From the NCBI RefSeq assembly GCF_000186705.1, contig NZ_AEUE01000003.1:1-64000 (forward strand): 64,000 nucleotides of DNA, given 5' to 3'. Both the position numbers and the translations under genes were made by a program. Source of the stretch: Citromicrobium sp. JLT1363 (GTDB lineage: Bacteria > Pseudomonadota > Alphaproteobacteria > Sphingomonadales > Sphingomonadaceae). The notes beneath the pieces were generated by a model, which had not been told where the DNA came from, searched no databases, and worked only from the letters and a program-made list of their open reading frames with translations. Numbering within the stretch: position 1 is the first letter of the stretch; every line of letters starts with the position of its first letter. Below, one piece after another: positions 7,354 to 15,024 of the stretch.

Positions 7354-7863
7354 ATGCACACACTGACCATCCCGTTCGCCGTCGGCCTGCTGGGCCTGAC
7401 CACGCCCGCGTTTGCCGAAACGCCGATGGACCCGGCCGAGATCGACCGCGCGGTGATGCAGTTCACCGGCGCGGCAATCGGCCAGCCGGGCGGCGCGCGG
7501 CTGGCGGTAGACCGCCGCATGCGGCTCAACGCCTGCGGTGCGCCGCTCCAGCTCGAATGGTACGGCAGCAATCGCGACAGCGTGCAGGTGCGCTGCCCCG
7601 ATGCGGGCTGGCGCATCTACGTCGCTGTTGCGCAGCTGCCGCAGGCGGGCGAGCCGGGCGGGGGCGAGATCGCCATCAGCCGGGGCGAAACCGTCTCGAT
7701 CATTGTGGAGGGCGGAGGGTTCTCGCTGTCGCGCCAGGCGGTTGCGATGGAGGAAGGCGCTGTCGGATCGTGGATCAAGGTCCGCCCCACGCAGGACAAG
7801 AAGGCCGATCCGGTGCGCGCGCAGGTGGTCCGGCCCGGGCAGGTTGCGGTGCGTCTGCGCTGA
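7354..7863 (+). CDS. flgA: Flagellar P-ring chaperone FlgA
   Basis: About 169 residues. An N-terminal signal peptide (MHTLTIPFAVGLLGLTTPAFA) directs it to the periplasm. The C-terminal part resembles the SAF domain of FlgA, with EIAISRGETVSIIVEGGGFS, then SRQAVAMEEGAVGSWIKVRP and a terminal VRPGQVAVRL, typical of FlgA. FlgA helps FlgI assemble the P-ring. I chose the ATG at 7354 because a GGAG lies 11 nt before it and the signal peptide begins at once. ATG 7330 is possible. Confidence 0.82.
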   Translation: MHTLTIPFAVGLLGLTTPAFAETPMDPAEIDRAVMQFTGAAIGQPGGARLAVDRRMRLNACGAPLQLEWYGSNRDSVQVRCPDAGWRIYVAVAQLPQAGEPGGGEIAISRGETVSIIVEGGGFSLSRQAVAMEEGAVGSWIKVRPTQDKKADPVRAQVVRPGQVAVRLR

Positions 7864-7966
7864 GGCGAGAAAAAAGTTGCCGGGCCCTTAAAGCCCGCAA
7901 ACGGCTGTCGTTCTTGTATACGACGAGGCCGTTCCCCCGAACGGATGGATATTTGGAGCAGTAGCA

Positions 7967-8251
7967 ATGCGAGATCTCGGATTGCCCGAAATCGGAGGAC
8001 CAGCAGGATTGCGCCGCGGCGTCGCGCCGGTTGAGCGCGTTGCTGCTCCGCGCAAGGTGGCCGACCAGTCCGCGCAGACCGAGGCGATGGCCTCTGTCGC
8101 GGCGCTCGACGCGGGAGAAAAGGCGCCGGTCGATGCCGATCGCGTCGCGGAAATCCGCAAGGCGATCGAGCAGGGTAGCTACCCGCTTATTCCGAATGAA
8201 ATCGCCGATGGCATCATTGCCGCCGGTCTGTTCCAGATCGCAGGCGAGTAA
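7967..8251 (+). CDS. flgM: Anti-sigma-28 factor FlgM-like
   Basis: 94 residues with a disordered, Ala/Arg-rich N-terminal half and the FlgM core in the C-terminal half: VDADRVAEIRKAIEQGSYPL followed by PNEIADGIIAAGLFQ. FlgM binds and inhibits FliA (encoded at 11706) until it is exported through the finished hook-basal body. It is followed 7 nt later by a FlgN-like gene, the usual flgM-flgN pair. The 100 nt upstream contain a short hairpin, CGGGC-N7-GCCCG at 7881-7897, but no promoter I can name. Confidence 0.85.
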   Translation: MRDLGLPEIGGPAGLRRGVAPVERVAAPRKVADQSAQTEAMASVAALDAGEKAPVDADRVAEIRKAIEQGSYPLIPNEIADGIIAAGLFQIAGE

Positions 8252-8258
8252 GGCACCC

Positions 8259-8579
8259 ATGACGACGCGTTCCGCCTTGCGGCAAATGCTTGCCCTGCTG
8301 GAAGGTGAGCGGCAGGCCCTTGCCGCCCTCGACATCGACCGGATCAACAATTGTTCGAAGGACAAGATGGATCTGTGCGCGCGGCTCGATGAAGTGCGCC
8401 CGGAAGACCTCGACGAGGAATGCCTCGGCCTGCTCGACGCGGTCCGCCGGCTGAACACGATCAACCGCCGTTTGCGCAACCTGATTGCCACCAACGTGCA
8501 GTCGCGGATCGACGCAATGGCGGGCGCGGGCGCCACCTATCAGGGCGCAAACGGACGGATGGTGGCGCAGTCCATCTGA
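8259..8579 (+). CDS. FlgN-like flagellar export chaperone
   Basis: About 106 residues, predicted helical throughout: TTRSALRQMLALLEGERQAL, INNCSKDKMDLCARLDEVRP and TINRRLRNLIATNVQSRIDA. This length and heptad-rich pattern match FlgN, the export chaperone for the hook-associated proteins FlgK and FlgL. The main support is context, directly after flgM. Sequence similarity among FlgN proteins is weak, so the name is a reasoned assignment. I chose the ATG at 8259. Confidence 0.65.
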   Translation: MTTRSALRQMLALLEGERQALAALDIDRINNCSKDKMDLCARLDEVRPEDLDEECLGLLDAVRRLNTINRRLRNLIATNVQSRIDAMAGAGATYQGANGRMVAQSI

Positions 8580-8615
8580 TTGCCGCCGGGCTTCGGCTCC
8601 GGTTGGGTCCAAGTT

Positions 8616-8631
8616 TGGCACGATGATTGCT
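8616..8631 (+). promoter_or_regulatory. Sigma-54 (-24/-12) promoter of the transglycosylase-flhA-fliA unit
   Basis: TGGCACG-ATGA-TTGCT is an exact match to TGGCACG-N4-TTGCW. The -12 GC lies at 8629-8630, so +1 is expected near 8642. That puts it 24 nt before the GTG at 8666 and rules out the TTG codon at 8627 as a start. It places late-early control (flhA, fliA) under RpoN together with the flgB operon. Confidence 0.87.
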
Positions 8632-8665
8632 TGATTGTCCCGGATACGAAATTCCGGGAGGTCCA

Positions 8666-9574
8666 GTGCCCACCGCCAGCCCAGTACCGAGCATTCCAGC
8701 CGCCAGCGCGCCGCCGCCCAATGGGGACGTGCGCGCGGCGATTGCGCGCGCATCCCGGCAGACCGGCGTCGATTTCGATTACCTGCTGGCGCAGGCACGG
8801 CTCGAATCCGGGCTGGACCCCGAAGCGAAGGCGCGTACGTCCAGCGCGACGGGCCTCTACCAGTTCATCGATTCCACCTGGCTGCGCACGATGGACCGGC
8901 ACGGGGCCAAGTACGGGCTGGACTGGGCGGCCGATCAGATCGGCCCGGGCGGCGGTGTCGCCAATCCCGGCACGCGCGCGCAGCTGCTTTCCATGCGGTA
9001 CGATGCGGATGTCTCCGCGCTGATGGCGGCGGAGCTCGCGCGCGACAATGCGAACGGGCTGCGCGGCATCCTCGGACGCGATCCGCAGCCGGCAGAACTC
9101 TACCTCGCCCATTTCCTGGGCCTGGGCGGCGCGCAGAAATTCTTCGAAGCCTACCGGACCGATGCGGGGCAGTCCGCCGCGGCGCTGATGCCCAAGGCGG
9201 CAGGTGCCAACCGCCCGATCTTCTACGACAAGGGCCGCGCACGTTCGGTCGCGGAGGTGATGAGCCTGATGCAGACCAAGGTCGCCAACGCGATGGAGCA
9301 GGGTGGCGCGATGCCGCTCGTCCCCGGGGGAGCGCCCGGTGCGGGCGGGATCACGCAGGAATTCGCGCAGGCCCGCTTTGCCAGCAGCGCCATGATGCCG
9401 GGCCGCAGCACGCGGCCGGTGGCCGCAGCCGCCCCGGCAGGCCCGCAGGCCCGGCCTTCGATGGCGGAGACGCTGCGCACCACCTTCGGCGGGACGGACG
9501 ATACCGGCATGGGCGCCCGCGCGCGTGCCCGCATCGATGAAGCCTACGGCAAGTTCGCGGCGCTCGGCCTGTGA
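8666..9574 (+). CDS. Flagellum-associated lytic transglycosylase (SLT domain)
   Basis: 302 residues from the GTG at 8666, behind GGGAGGT. It has a short Pro/Ala-rich lead and then an SLT fold: DFDYLLAQARLESGLDPEAK with the catalytic Glu in ARLESGL, SSATGLYQFIDSTWLRTMDR and AELYLAHFLGLGGAQKFFEA. It cleaves peptidoglycan, probably to let the rod pass, supplying the activity missing from the short FlgJ. This matches SltF-type enzymes of other alphaproteobacteria. The C-terminal 110 residues are Ala/Pro/Gly-rich, with no domain that I recognise. No clear signal peptide is visible. It overlaps flhA by 4 nt. Confidence 0.85.
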   Translation: MPTASPVPSIPAASAPPPNGDVRAAIARASRQTGVDFDYLLAQARLESGLDPEAKARTSSATGLYQFIDSTWLRTMDRHGAKYGLDWAADQIGPGGGVANPGTRAQLLSMRYDADVSALMAAELARDNANGLRGILGRDPQPAELYLAHFLGLGGAQKFFEAYRTDAGQSAAALMPKAAGANRPIFYDKGRARSVAEVMSLMQTKVANAMEQGGAMPLVPGGAPGAGGITQEFAQARFASSAMMPGRSTRPVAAAAPAGPQARPSMAETLRTTFGGTDDTGMGARARARIDEAYGKFAALGL

Positions 9575-11709
9575 AGCTGCCTGCCTTCATCTCGCCCGCG
9601 CTGGCGCTGCCCGCCGGTATCCTCGCGGTCATCATCCTGATGGTGGTGCCGATCCCGGCGCTGATGCTCGATCTGTTCTTCGTGCTCAATATCGCGCTTT
9701 CGGTCTCGATCCTGATGGCCGCGATGAACGCACAGAAGCCACTGGATTTCTCTTCCTTCCCCTCGGTCCTGCTGTTCGCCACGCTGATGCGCCTCGCGCT
9801 CAACGTCGCCTCGACCCGCATCGTGCTCCTCAACGGGCACGAGGGCGGCGATGCGGCAGGCAAGGTGATCGAGGCCTTCGGCGCCTTCCTGATCGGCGGC
9901 AATTTCGCCGTCGGGCTGATCGTGTTCATCATCCTGACCATCATCAACATGGTGGTGGTGACCAAGGGCGCGGGCCGCGTGTCCGAAGTGACCGCGCGCT
10001 TCACCCTCGACGCTCTGCCCGGCAAGCAGATGGCGATCGATTCCGATCTCGCCGCCGGGCTGCTGACTGCCGAGGAAGCCAAGGCCCGCCGCCGCGAGAT
10101 CGCGACCGAGGCCGACTTCTACGGTTCGATGGATGGTGCCAGCAAGTTCGTGAAGGGCGACGCCATTGCCGCCCTGCTGATCCTGATCGTCAACGTGATC
10201 GCCGGGCTGGTGCTGGGCATGAGCATGTATGGCCTTTCGGCAGGCGAGGCAGGCTCGGTCTATGTCACGCTGGCCGTCGGCGATGCGCTGGTGGCCTCGA
10301 TCCCCGCGCTGCTGCTGTCGATTGCCGCCGCCGTGATCGTGACCCGTGTTTCCGACACGCGCGATCTTACCGGGCAGATCGGCGGCCAGCTGGCCGATTC
10401 CAAGATCTGGTTGCCGGTCGGCTGCATTCTGGGCGCCATCGGCTGCATCCCCGCGATGCCGCAGATGATCTTCCTGCCGCTGGCCGCAGGCGCGCTGCTG
10501 CTGTGGCGTGCCCTTTCCAGGCGCGAGCAGGCGGCTGCCGTCTTCATCCCCGAGCCCGAGGAAGCGCCCGATCCCTCGCGCATTTCCATCGGCGAGGTGT
10601 CCGATCAGACGCTGGTGACGATCCAGCTCGGCTACGGGCTGGTCCAGCTGGCCGACGACAAGAAGGGCGCCCCGCTGGTCGCCCGCCTGACCGGGCTACG
10701 CAAGCAGATGTGCCAGGCTTTTGGCTTCGTGGTGCCGCAGTTCCGCATTGCCGACAGCTTCGACATCGGGCCGGACGAATATCGGATCATGCTGGGCGGT
10801 GCGCCGGTTGGCTCGGGCATGCTGCGTGCGAACAAGCTGCTGGCGATCGACACCGGCGAAGTGCTCGACGCGCATGTGCTGCAGGGCGAGCCGACCAAGG
10901 ACCCGAGCTTCGGTTGCGACGCCAAGTGGATCGACGCGGGATCGCGCGATCTGGCGGTGGCCGAAGGCTATCTCGTGGTCGACCCCGAAAGCGTCATTGC
11001 CACGCAGGTCCACCAGTTGCTGGCCGGCCGCGCTGCGGAGCTGCTGGGCCCCGACCAGGTGCGCGAACTGCTCGACCTGCTGCGAGAACGCCATTCGCAG
11101 CTGGTCGAAACGATCACACCGCAGCCCCTGTCGCTCGCCGCGATCACCGCAGTGCTCAAGGCGCTGCTGGCGGACGGCATTTCGCTGACCCATTCGGTGC
11201 GCGTGTTCTCCAGCCTGTCGCAGGCGGCGCAGCGCACCGCAGACCCGGCGCAGATCGTGGAGCTGATGCGGACCGATCTGGGCACGCTGCTGGTCGGCAA
11301 TATCTGCGGCCCCAACGAGCGGTTGCCGGTCGTCACCCTGGCCGCGCAGCTGGAAGAGATGGTCGTCGGCGGGATGCAGGACCCGACCACGGGCGAGATC
11401 GTGATCGAGCCCGATCTGGCACGCTCCATCGGTGAACGGATCGGCGCGCTGCTGCAGAGCCGTCCGCAGGGCGCGCTGACGCCTGCGCTAGTCGTCCAGC
11501 CGCGCGCGCGCCGTGCGCTCGCCAGCCTGCTGAAGCTGCGCGCGCCCGGCATGCTGGTCCTGTCGATCAACGAACTGCCCGCCGCCCAGCCGATCGAGGT
11601 GGTCGCGGTGATCGGTGACGAGGCGGAGGCCGCCGCGAGCGAACCCCGCCAGCTTCCGCCGCCGGAGCATCAGTCAGCCATGCAACCTGCCGAGGCACTT
11701 GCCGCATGA
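9571..11709 (+). CDS. flhA: Flagellar export gate protein FlhA
   Basis: 712 residues, full length. The N-terminal 320 residues hold about eight membrane segments, with the FHIPEP-family core LFVLNIALSVSILMAAMNAQ, LLFATLMRLALNVASTRIVL and FTLDALPGKQMAIDSDLAAG. The C-terminal half is the cytoplasmic docking domain (QTLVTIQLGYGLVQLADDKK and VLKALLADGISLTHSVRVF). It forms the nonameric gate of the flagellar type III export machine. The start is a GTG overlapping the upstream stop (GTGA). fliA follows with an ATGA overlap. Confidence 0.97.
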   Translation: MKLPAFISPALALPAGILAVIILMVVPIPALMLDLFFVLNIALSVSILMAAMNAQKPLDFSSFPSVLLFATLMRLALNVASTRIVLLNGHEGGDAAGKVIEAFGAFLIGGNFAVGLIVFIILTIINMVVVTKGAGRVSEVTARFTLDALPGKQMAIDSDLAAGLLTAEEAKARRREIATEADFYGSMDGASKFVKGDAIAALLILIVNVIAGLVLGMSMYGLSAGEAGSVYVTLAVGDALVASIPALLLSIAAAVIVTRVSDTRDLTGQIGGQLADSKIWLPVGCILGAIGCIPAMPQMIFLPLAAGALLLWRALSRREQAAAVFIPEPEEAPDPSRISIGEVSDQTLVTIQLGYGLVQLADDKKGAPLVARLTGLRKQMCQAFGFVVPQFRIADSFDIGPDEYRIMLGGAPVGSGMLRANKLLAIDTGEVLDAHVLQGEPTKDPSFGCDAKWIDAGSRDLAVAEGYLVVDPESVIATQVHQLLAGRAAELLGPDQVRELLDLLRERHSQLVETITPQPLSLAAITAVLKALLADGISLTHSVRVFSSLSQAAQRTADPAQIVELMRTDLGTLLVGNICGPNERLPVVTLAAQLEEMVVGGMQDPTTGEIVIEPDLARSIGERIGALLQSRPQGALTPALVVQPRARRALASLLKLRAPGMLVLSINELPAAQPIEVVAVIGDEAEAAASEPRQLPPPEHQSAMQPAEALAA

Positions 11710-12428
11710 AGCACGACCACTCCAATTTTGCCGTCCGCCAGGCCTATGGTTCGAGCGTCCAGCAGAAGGTGACACAGTTCCTGCCGCTGGTGCGCAAGCT
11801 TGCCTGGTACTACGAAGGCCACGGCAGCGCGACGATCGATGTGGACGATCTGATGCAGGCCGGGATGATGGCGCTGACCGAAGCGGCGCAGAGGCACGAC
11901 CGGCCGAGCGATGATGGCTTTGCGGCCTATGCCAAGATGCGCGTGCGCGGCGCCATGGTGGACCTGTTGCGCGGCCAATCCCACAAACCGCGCAGCGCGG
12001 CGAGCTGGTCGCGCAAGCGCGATTGTGCAGAGCAGGGCCTGCGCACCGAATTGGGCCGCGCGCCCACCGCCGCCGAAATGGCTGGCGCGATGGACATGCC
12101 GCTCGACCGGTACGAAGCGATGCGATTTGCCGCGTCGACCAGTTCCACCTCGATAGAGGAATGCTACTCGGACAGCGACAGCGCCTTCGGTGACGAGCGG
12201 CCCGATCCCGAAGCGAGCCTGCTGGCAAGCGAGGACAGTTCGGTTCTGGCCGGTGCCATCGCCGCCCTGCCGGAACGATTGCAGCTGGTCCTGAAGCTCT
12301 ATTTCATCGAGGAACTGAACCTCAACGAGATCGCCGCAGTCTTGGGCGTCAGCGTGCCGCGGGTGCACCAATTGAAGGCAGATGCCCTCAAGAAGGCGCG
12401 CGTCGCGCTGGTATCGCAGGTCGAATAG
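11706..12428 (+). CDS. fliA: Flagellar sigma factor FliA (sigma-28)
   Basis: 240 residues, the usual FliA length. It contains region 2 (VDDLMQAGMMALTEAAQRHD and AAYAKMRVRGAMVDLLRGQS), region 3 (GLRTELGRAPTAAEMAGAMD) and region 4 with its helix-turn-helix (LVLKLYFIEELNLNEIAAVL, GVSVPRVHQLKADALKKAR). It directs transcription of late flagellar and motility genes and is held in check by FlgM (7967). It is co-transcribed with flhA. Confidence 0.95.
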   Translation: MKHDHSNFAVRQAYGSSVQQKVTQFLPLVRKLAWYYEGHGSATIDVDDLMQAGMMALTEAAQRHDRPSDDGFAAYAKMRVRGAMVDLLRGQSHKPRSAASWSRKRDCAEQGLRTELGRAPTAAEMAGAMDMPLDRYEAMRFAASTSSTSIEECYSDSDSAFGDERPDPEASLLASEDSSVLAGAIAALPERLQLVLKLYFIEELNLNEIAAVLGVSVPRVHQLKADALKKARVALVSQVE

Positions 12429-12475
12429 GGATGCCTGCTGCGCGAAGCGTTTGCACCGCAGCATAACTTGCCTCT

Positions 12476-13228
12476 ATGGCCTTGCACATGGCCGACGGAG
12501 ATCTCGATCCACCGCCTGCATTGGGCACCATCGCCTGTCCGGCACTGTTTCTCGATTTCGACGGTACGCTGGTCGAGCTCGCGCCGAGCCCCTCGCAAAT
12601 CGTCGTTCCCGACTATCTGTCAGGCGCGCTGCAGCGCAAGGCTGCGCAGCTCGATGGTCGGCTGGCGCTGATTTCCGGGCGTTTCGTGGCAGATGTCCGC
12701 AGTCACCTGCCCGATTGTGCCGTCGTCGTCAGCGGGTCGCACGGGGCGGAGATCACCAGCCCGCAGGGCTCTCCCGTGGGCGAGAAGGAGGTTCCGCGGA
12801 TCGGCGATGCCGTGCTGGCGCAGGCGCGCGACTACGCATCCCGAACCGACGGCCTGCTGCTGGAGGAAAAGGCGCTGGGGCTGGGCCTGCACTACCGCAA
12901 TTGCGAAGATCGGCGCGACGAAATCCACCGTTTCGCGCAAGGCCTGGCGCAGGAACATGGGCTGCACCTGCGCGACGGCAAGATGCTCTTCGAACTCGCG
13001 ACTACCGACGCCGACAAGGGCGTCGGCGTACGCGCGATCATGGAACAATCGCCTTTCGCGGGCGCTTCCCCGATTTTCGTGGGTGACGATACGACCGACG
13101 AGGACGGCTTCGCGGCCGTGAACGATTTGGGCGGCTTCGGCGTTCTTGTCGGCGAAAGACGCAAAACCCTGGCGCGATACCGCCTCCGCGACGTGGCGGC
13201 CGTCCATCAATGGCTGGAGCTTGAATGA
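12476..13228 (+). CDS. otsB: Trehalose-6-phosphate phosphatase OtsB
   Basis: 250 residues of the HAD superfamily. Motif I is LFLDFDGTLVEL (nucleophile and acid/base Asp, residues about 27 and 29), motif II SGRF, a Lys/Asp segment ATTDADKGVGVR, and motif III/IV IFVGDDTTDEDGF. It removes phosphate from trehalose-6-phosphate, the last step of the OtsAB pathway. Its stop overlaps the GH15 start by 4 nt, and otsA follows, so the three form one operon. The first 20 residues before the HAD core are variable, so a start a few codons later is possible. Confidence 0.93.
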   Translation: MALHMADGDLDPPPALGTIACPALFLDFDGTLVELAPSPSQIVVPDYLSGALQRKAAQLDGRLALISGRFVADVRSHLPDCAVVVSGSHGAEITSPQGSPVGEKEVPRIGDAVLAQARDYASRTDGLLLEEKALGLGLHYRNCEDRRDEIHRFAQGLAQEHGLHLRDGKMLFELATTDADKGVGVRAIMEQSPFAGASPIFVGDDTTDEDGFAAVNDLGGFGVLVGERRKTLARYRLRDVAAVHQWLELE

Positions 13229-15024
13229 CACAGACACCACCGCAAAGCTCTCTCGAACTCTGGCCGGTGGGCAATTGCCAGGTCTCCGGCATGTATGACG
13301 ATCGCGGCGGCCTCGTCTGGGGCTGCGTGCCGCGCGTCGATGGCGATCCGGTGTTCTGCTCTCTGATCAATGGCAGCAATCAGGACGAAGGCGTCTGGCG
13401 GATCGAGCTGGAAGGCTTCGCTCGCGCGACGCAGGAATATCAGCGCAACACCGCCATCCTGAAAACGCGGCTGGAAGCGGAAGACGGCAGCGCGGTGGAA
13501 ATCATCGACTTCGCGCCGCGCTTCCGCCGTTCGGGCCGGATGTATCGCCCGGTCGCCTTCGTGCGGATCGTGCGCCCGGTGGCGGGCACGCCGCGCATCA
13601 CGGTCAACCTCTCACCGATGAAGAACTACGGCGAGGCTCTGGCGGCGACCACCAACGGCACCAACCATATCCGCTATCTGGTCGGCCAGCAGGCGATGCG
13701 GCTTACCACCGATGCCCCGGTTGGTTATGTGCTGGAAAAGCGCAAGTTCCGGCTGGAAAACGACCTGCATTTCTTCCTTGGCCCGGACGAGCCCTTCGGG
13801 GGCAATGTCGGCCACGAGGTCGAGACGATGCTGGAGCTGACCGACCACTACTGGCGGCACTGGGTGCGCGGCCTCGCCACCGTGATGGAATGGCAGGAAG
13901 CGGTGATCCGCGCCGCGATCACGCTGAAGATCTGCCAGCACGAGGAAACCGGCGCCATCGTGGCCGCCCTGACCACCTCGATCCCCGAGGCGCCCGGCAG
14001 CGAGCGCAACTGGGATTACCGCTACTGCTGGATCAGGGACGCCTATTACACCGTGCAGGCGCTCAACCGGCTGGGCGCGCTCGACGTGCTGGAAAAGTAC
14101 CTCGCGTACCTGCGCAACATCGTCGACAACGCCAAGGGCGGGGCGGTGCAACCGCTCTATTCGGTGATGGGCGAGCCCGAACTGACGGAGAGTTTCGCCG
14201 AAAACCTCGCCGGCTATCGCGGGATGGGGCCGGTGCGCAAAGGCAATGCCGCCTACAGCCAGGTTCAGCACGACGCCTATGGGCAGATCGTGCTGCCCAG
14301 CGTGCAGGCCTTCTTCGACCAGCGGCTCTATCGCATGGCGGGCGAGGCCGACTTCGAAAGCCTCGAGCAGGTGGGCGAGATGGCGTGGAAGATGCACGAC
14401 CAGCCGGATGCCGGCCTGTGGGAATTCCGCACTCGGCAGGAGGTCCACACCTACTCGGTACTGATGAGCTGGGCGGCCTGCGGACGCATCGCCACGGTCG
14501 CGCAAAGGCTTGGCCTGACCGAGAAGTGCGAGTTCTGGCGCCAGCGCGCCGCCACCATCCGCGCGAAGATCGAAGACGAAGCGTGGAACGAGGAGGGGCA
14601 GCATTACGCCTCCGCGATGGGCGGCAGCCATCTAGACGCAAGCCTGCTGCAGATGATCGACCTGGGCTTCCTCAAGCCCGAGGACCAGCGTTTTCAGCTG
14701 ACCTTCGCGGCCATCGAGAAGGAACTGAGACGCGGCGAACACATGCTGAGATACGATGCGGAAGACGATTTCGGCCTGCCCGAGACCGCCTTCAATATCT
14801 GCACCTTCTGGCTGATGGAGGCACTGCATCTGGCGGGCCGGGAGGAAGAGGCGCGCAACCTGTTCGAAACGATGCTCTCCCACCGCACGAAATCGGGCCT
14901 GCTGTCCGAGGACCTCGATTTTAACAATGGCGAACTCTGGGGCAATTTCCCCCAGACGTACTCTTTGGTGGGTATCATCAACTGTGCGACCCTCTTGTCC
15001 AGACCATGGAGCGTGATCCGATGA
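13225..15024 (+). CDS. Glycoside hydrolase family 15 protein (glucoamylase/trehalase-like)
   Basis: 599 residues with the two-part GH15 layout: an N-terminal beta-rich domain (VGNCQVSGMYDDRGGLVWGC) and a C-terminal (alpha/alpha)6 barrel from about residue 225. Barrel hallmarks are ERNWDYRYCWIRDAYYTVQA (substrate-binding WDYRY.W.RD) and the acidic LPETAFNICTFWLMEAL and LLSEDLDFNNGELWGNFPQT near the end, where the catalytic acids lie in this family. It has no signal peptide, so it acts in the cytoplasm. Set between otsB and otsA with 4-nt overlaps at both ends, it is probably a trehalase or alpha-glucan hydrolase. Confidence 0.88.
   Translation: MTQTPPQSSLELWPVGNCQVSGMYDDRGGLVWGCVPRVDGDPVFCSLINGSNQDEGVWRIELEGFARATQEYQRNTAILKTRLEAEDGSAVEIIDFAPRFRRSGRMYRPVAFVRIVRPVAGTPRITVNLSPMKNYGEALAATTNGTNHIRYLVGQQAMRLTTDAPVGYVLEKRKFRLENDLHFFLGPDEPFGGNVGHEVETMLELTDHYWRHWVRGLATVMEWQEAVIRAAITLKICQHEETGAIVAALTTSIPEAPGSERNWDYRYCWIRDAYYTVQALNRLGALDVLEKYLAYLRNIVDNAKGGAVQPLYSVMGEPELTESFAENLAGYRGMGPVRKGNAAYSQVQHDAYGQIVLPSVQAFFDQRLYRMAGEADFESLEQVGEMAWKMHDQPDAGLWEFRTRQEVHTYSVLMSWAACGRIATVAQRLGLTEKCEFWRQRAATIRAKIEDEAWNEEGQHYASAMGGSHLDASLLQMIDLGFLKPEDQRFQLTFAAIEKELRRGEHMLRYDAEDDFGLPETAFNICTFWLMEALHLAGREEEARNLFETMLSHRTKSGLLSEDLDFNNGELWGNFPQTYSLVGIINCATLLSRPWSVIR

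Noticed and set aside
8627-8665. TTG start for the transglycosylase at 8627
   Set aside because: The codon lies inside the sigma-54 -12 element and upstream of the predicted transcript start; the GTG at 8666 with GGGAGGT is used instead.
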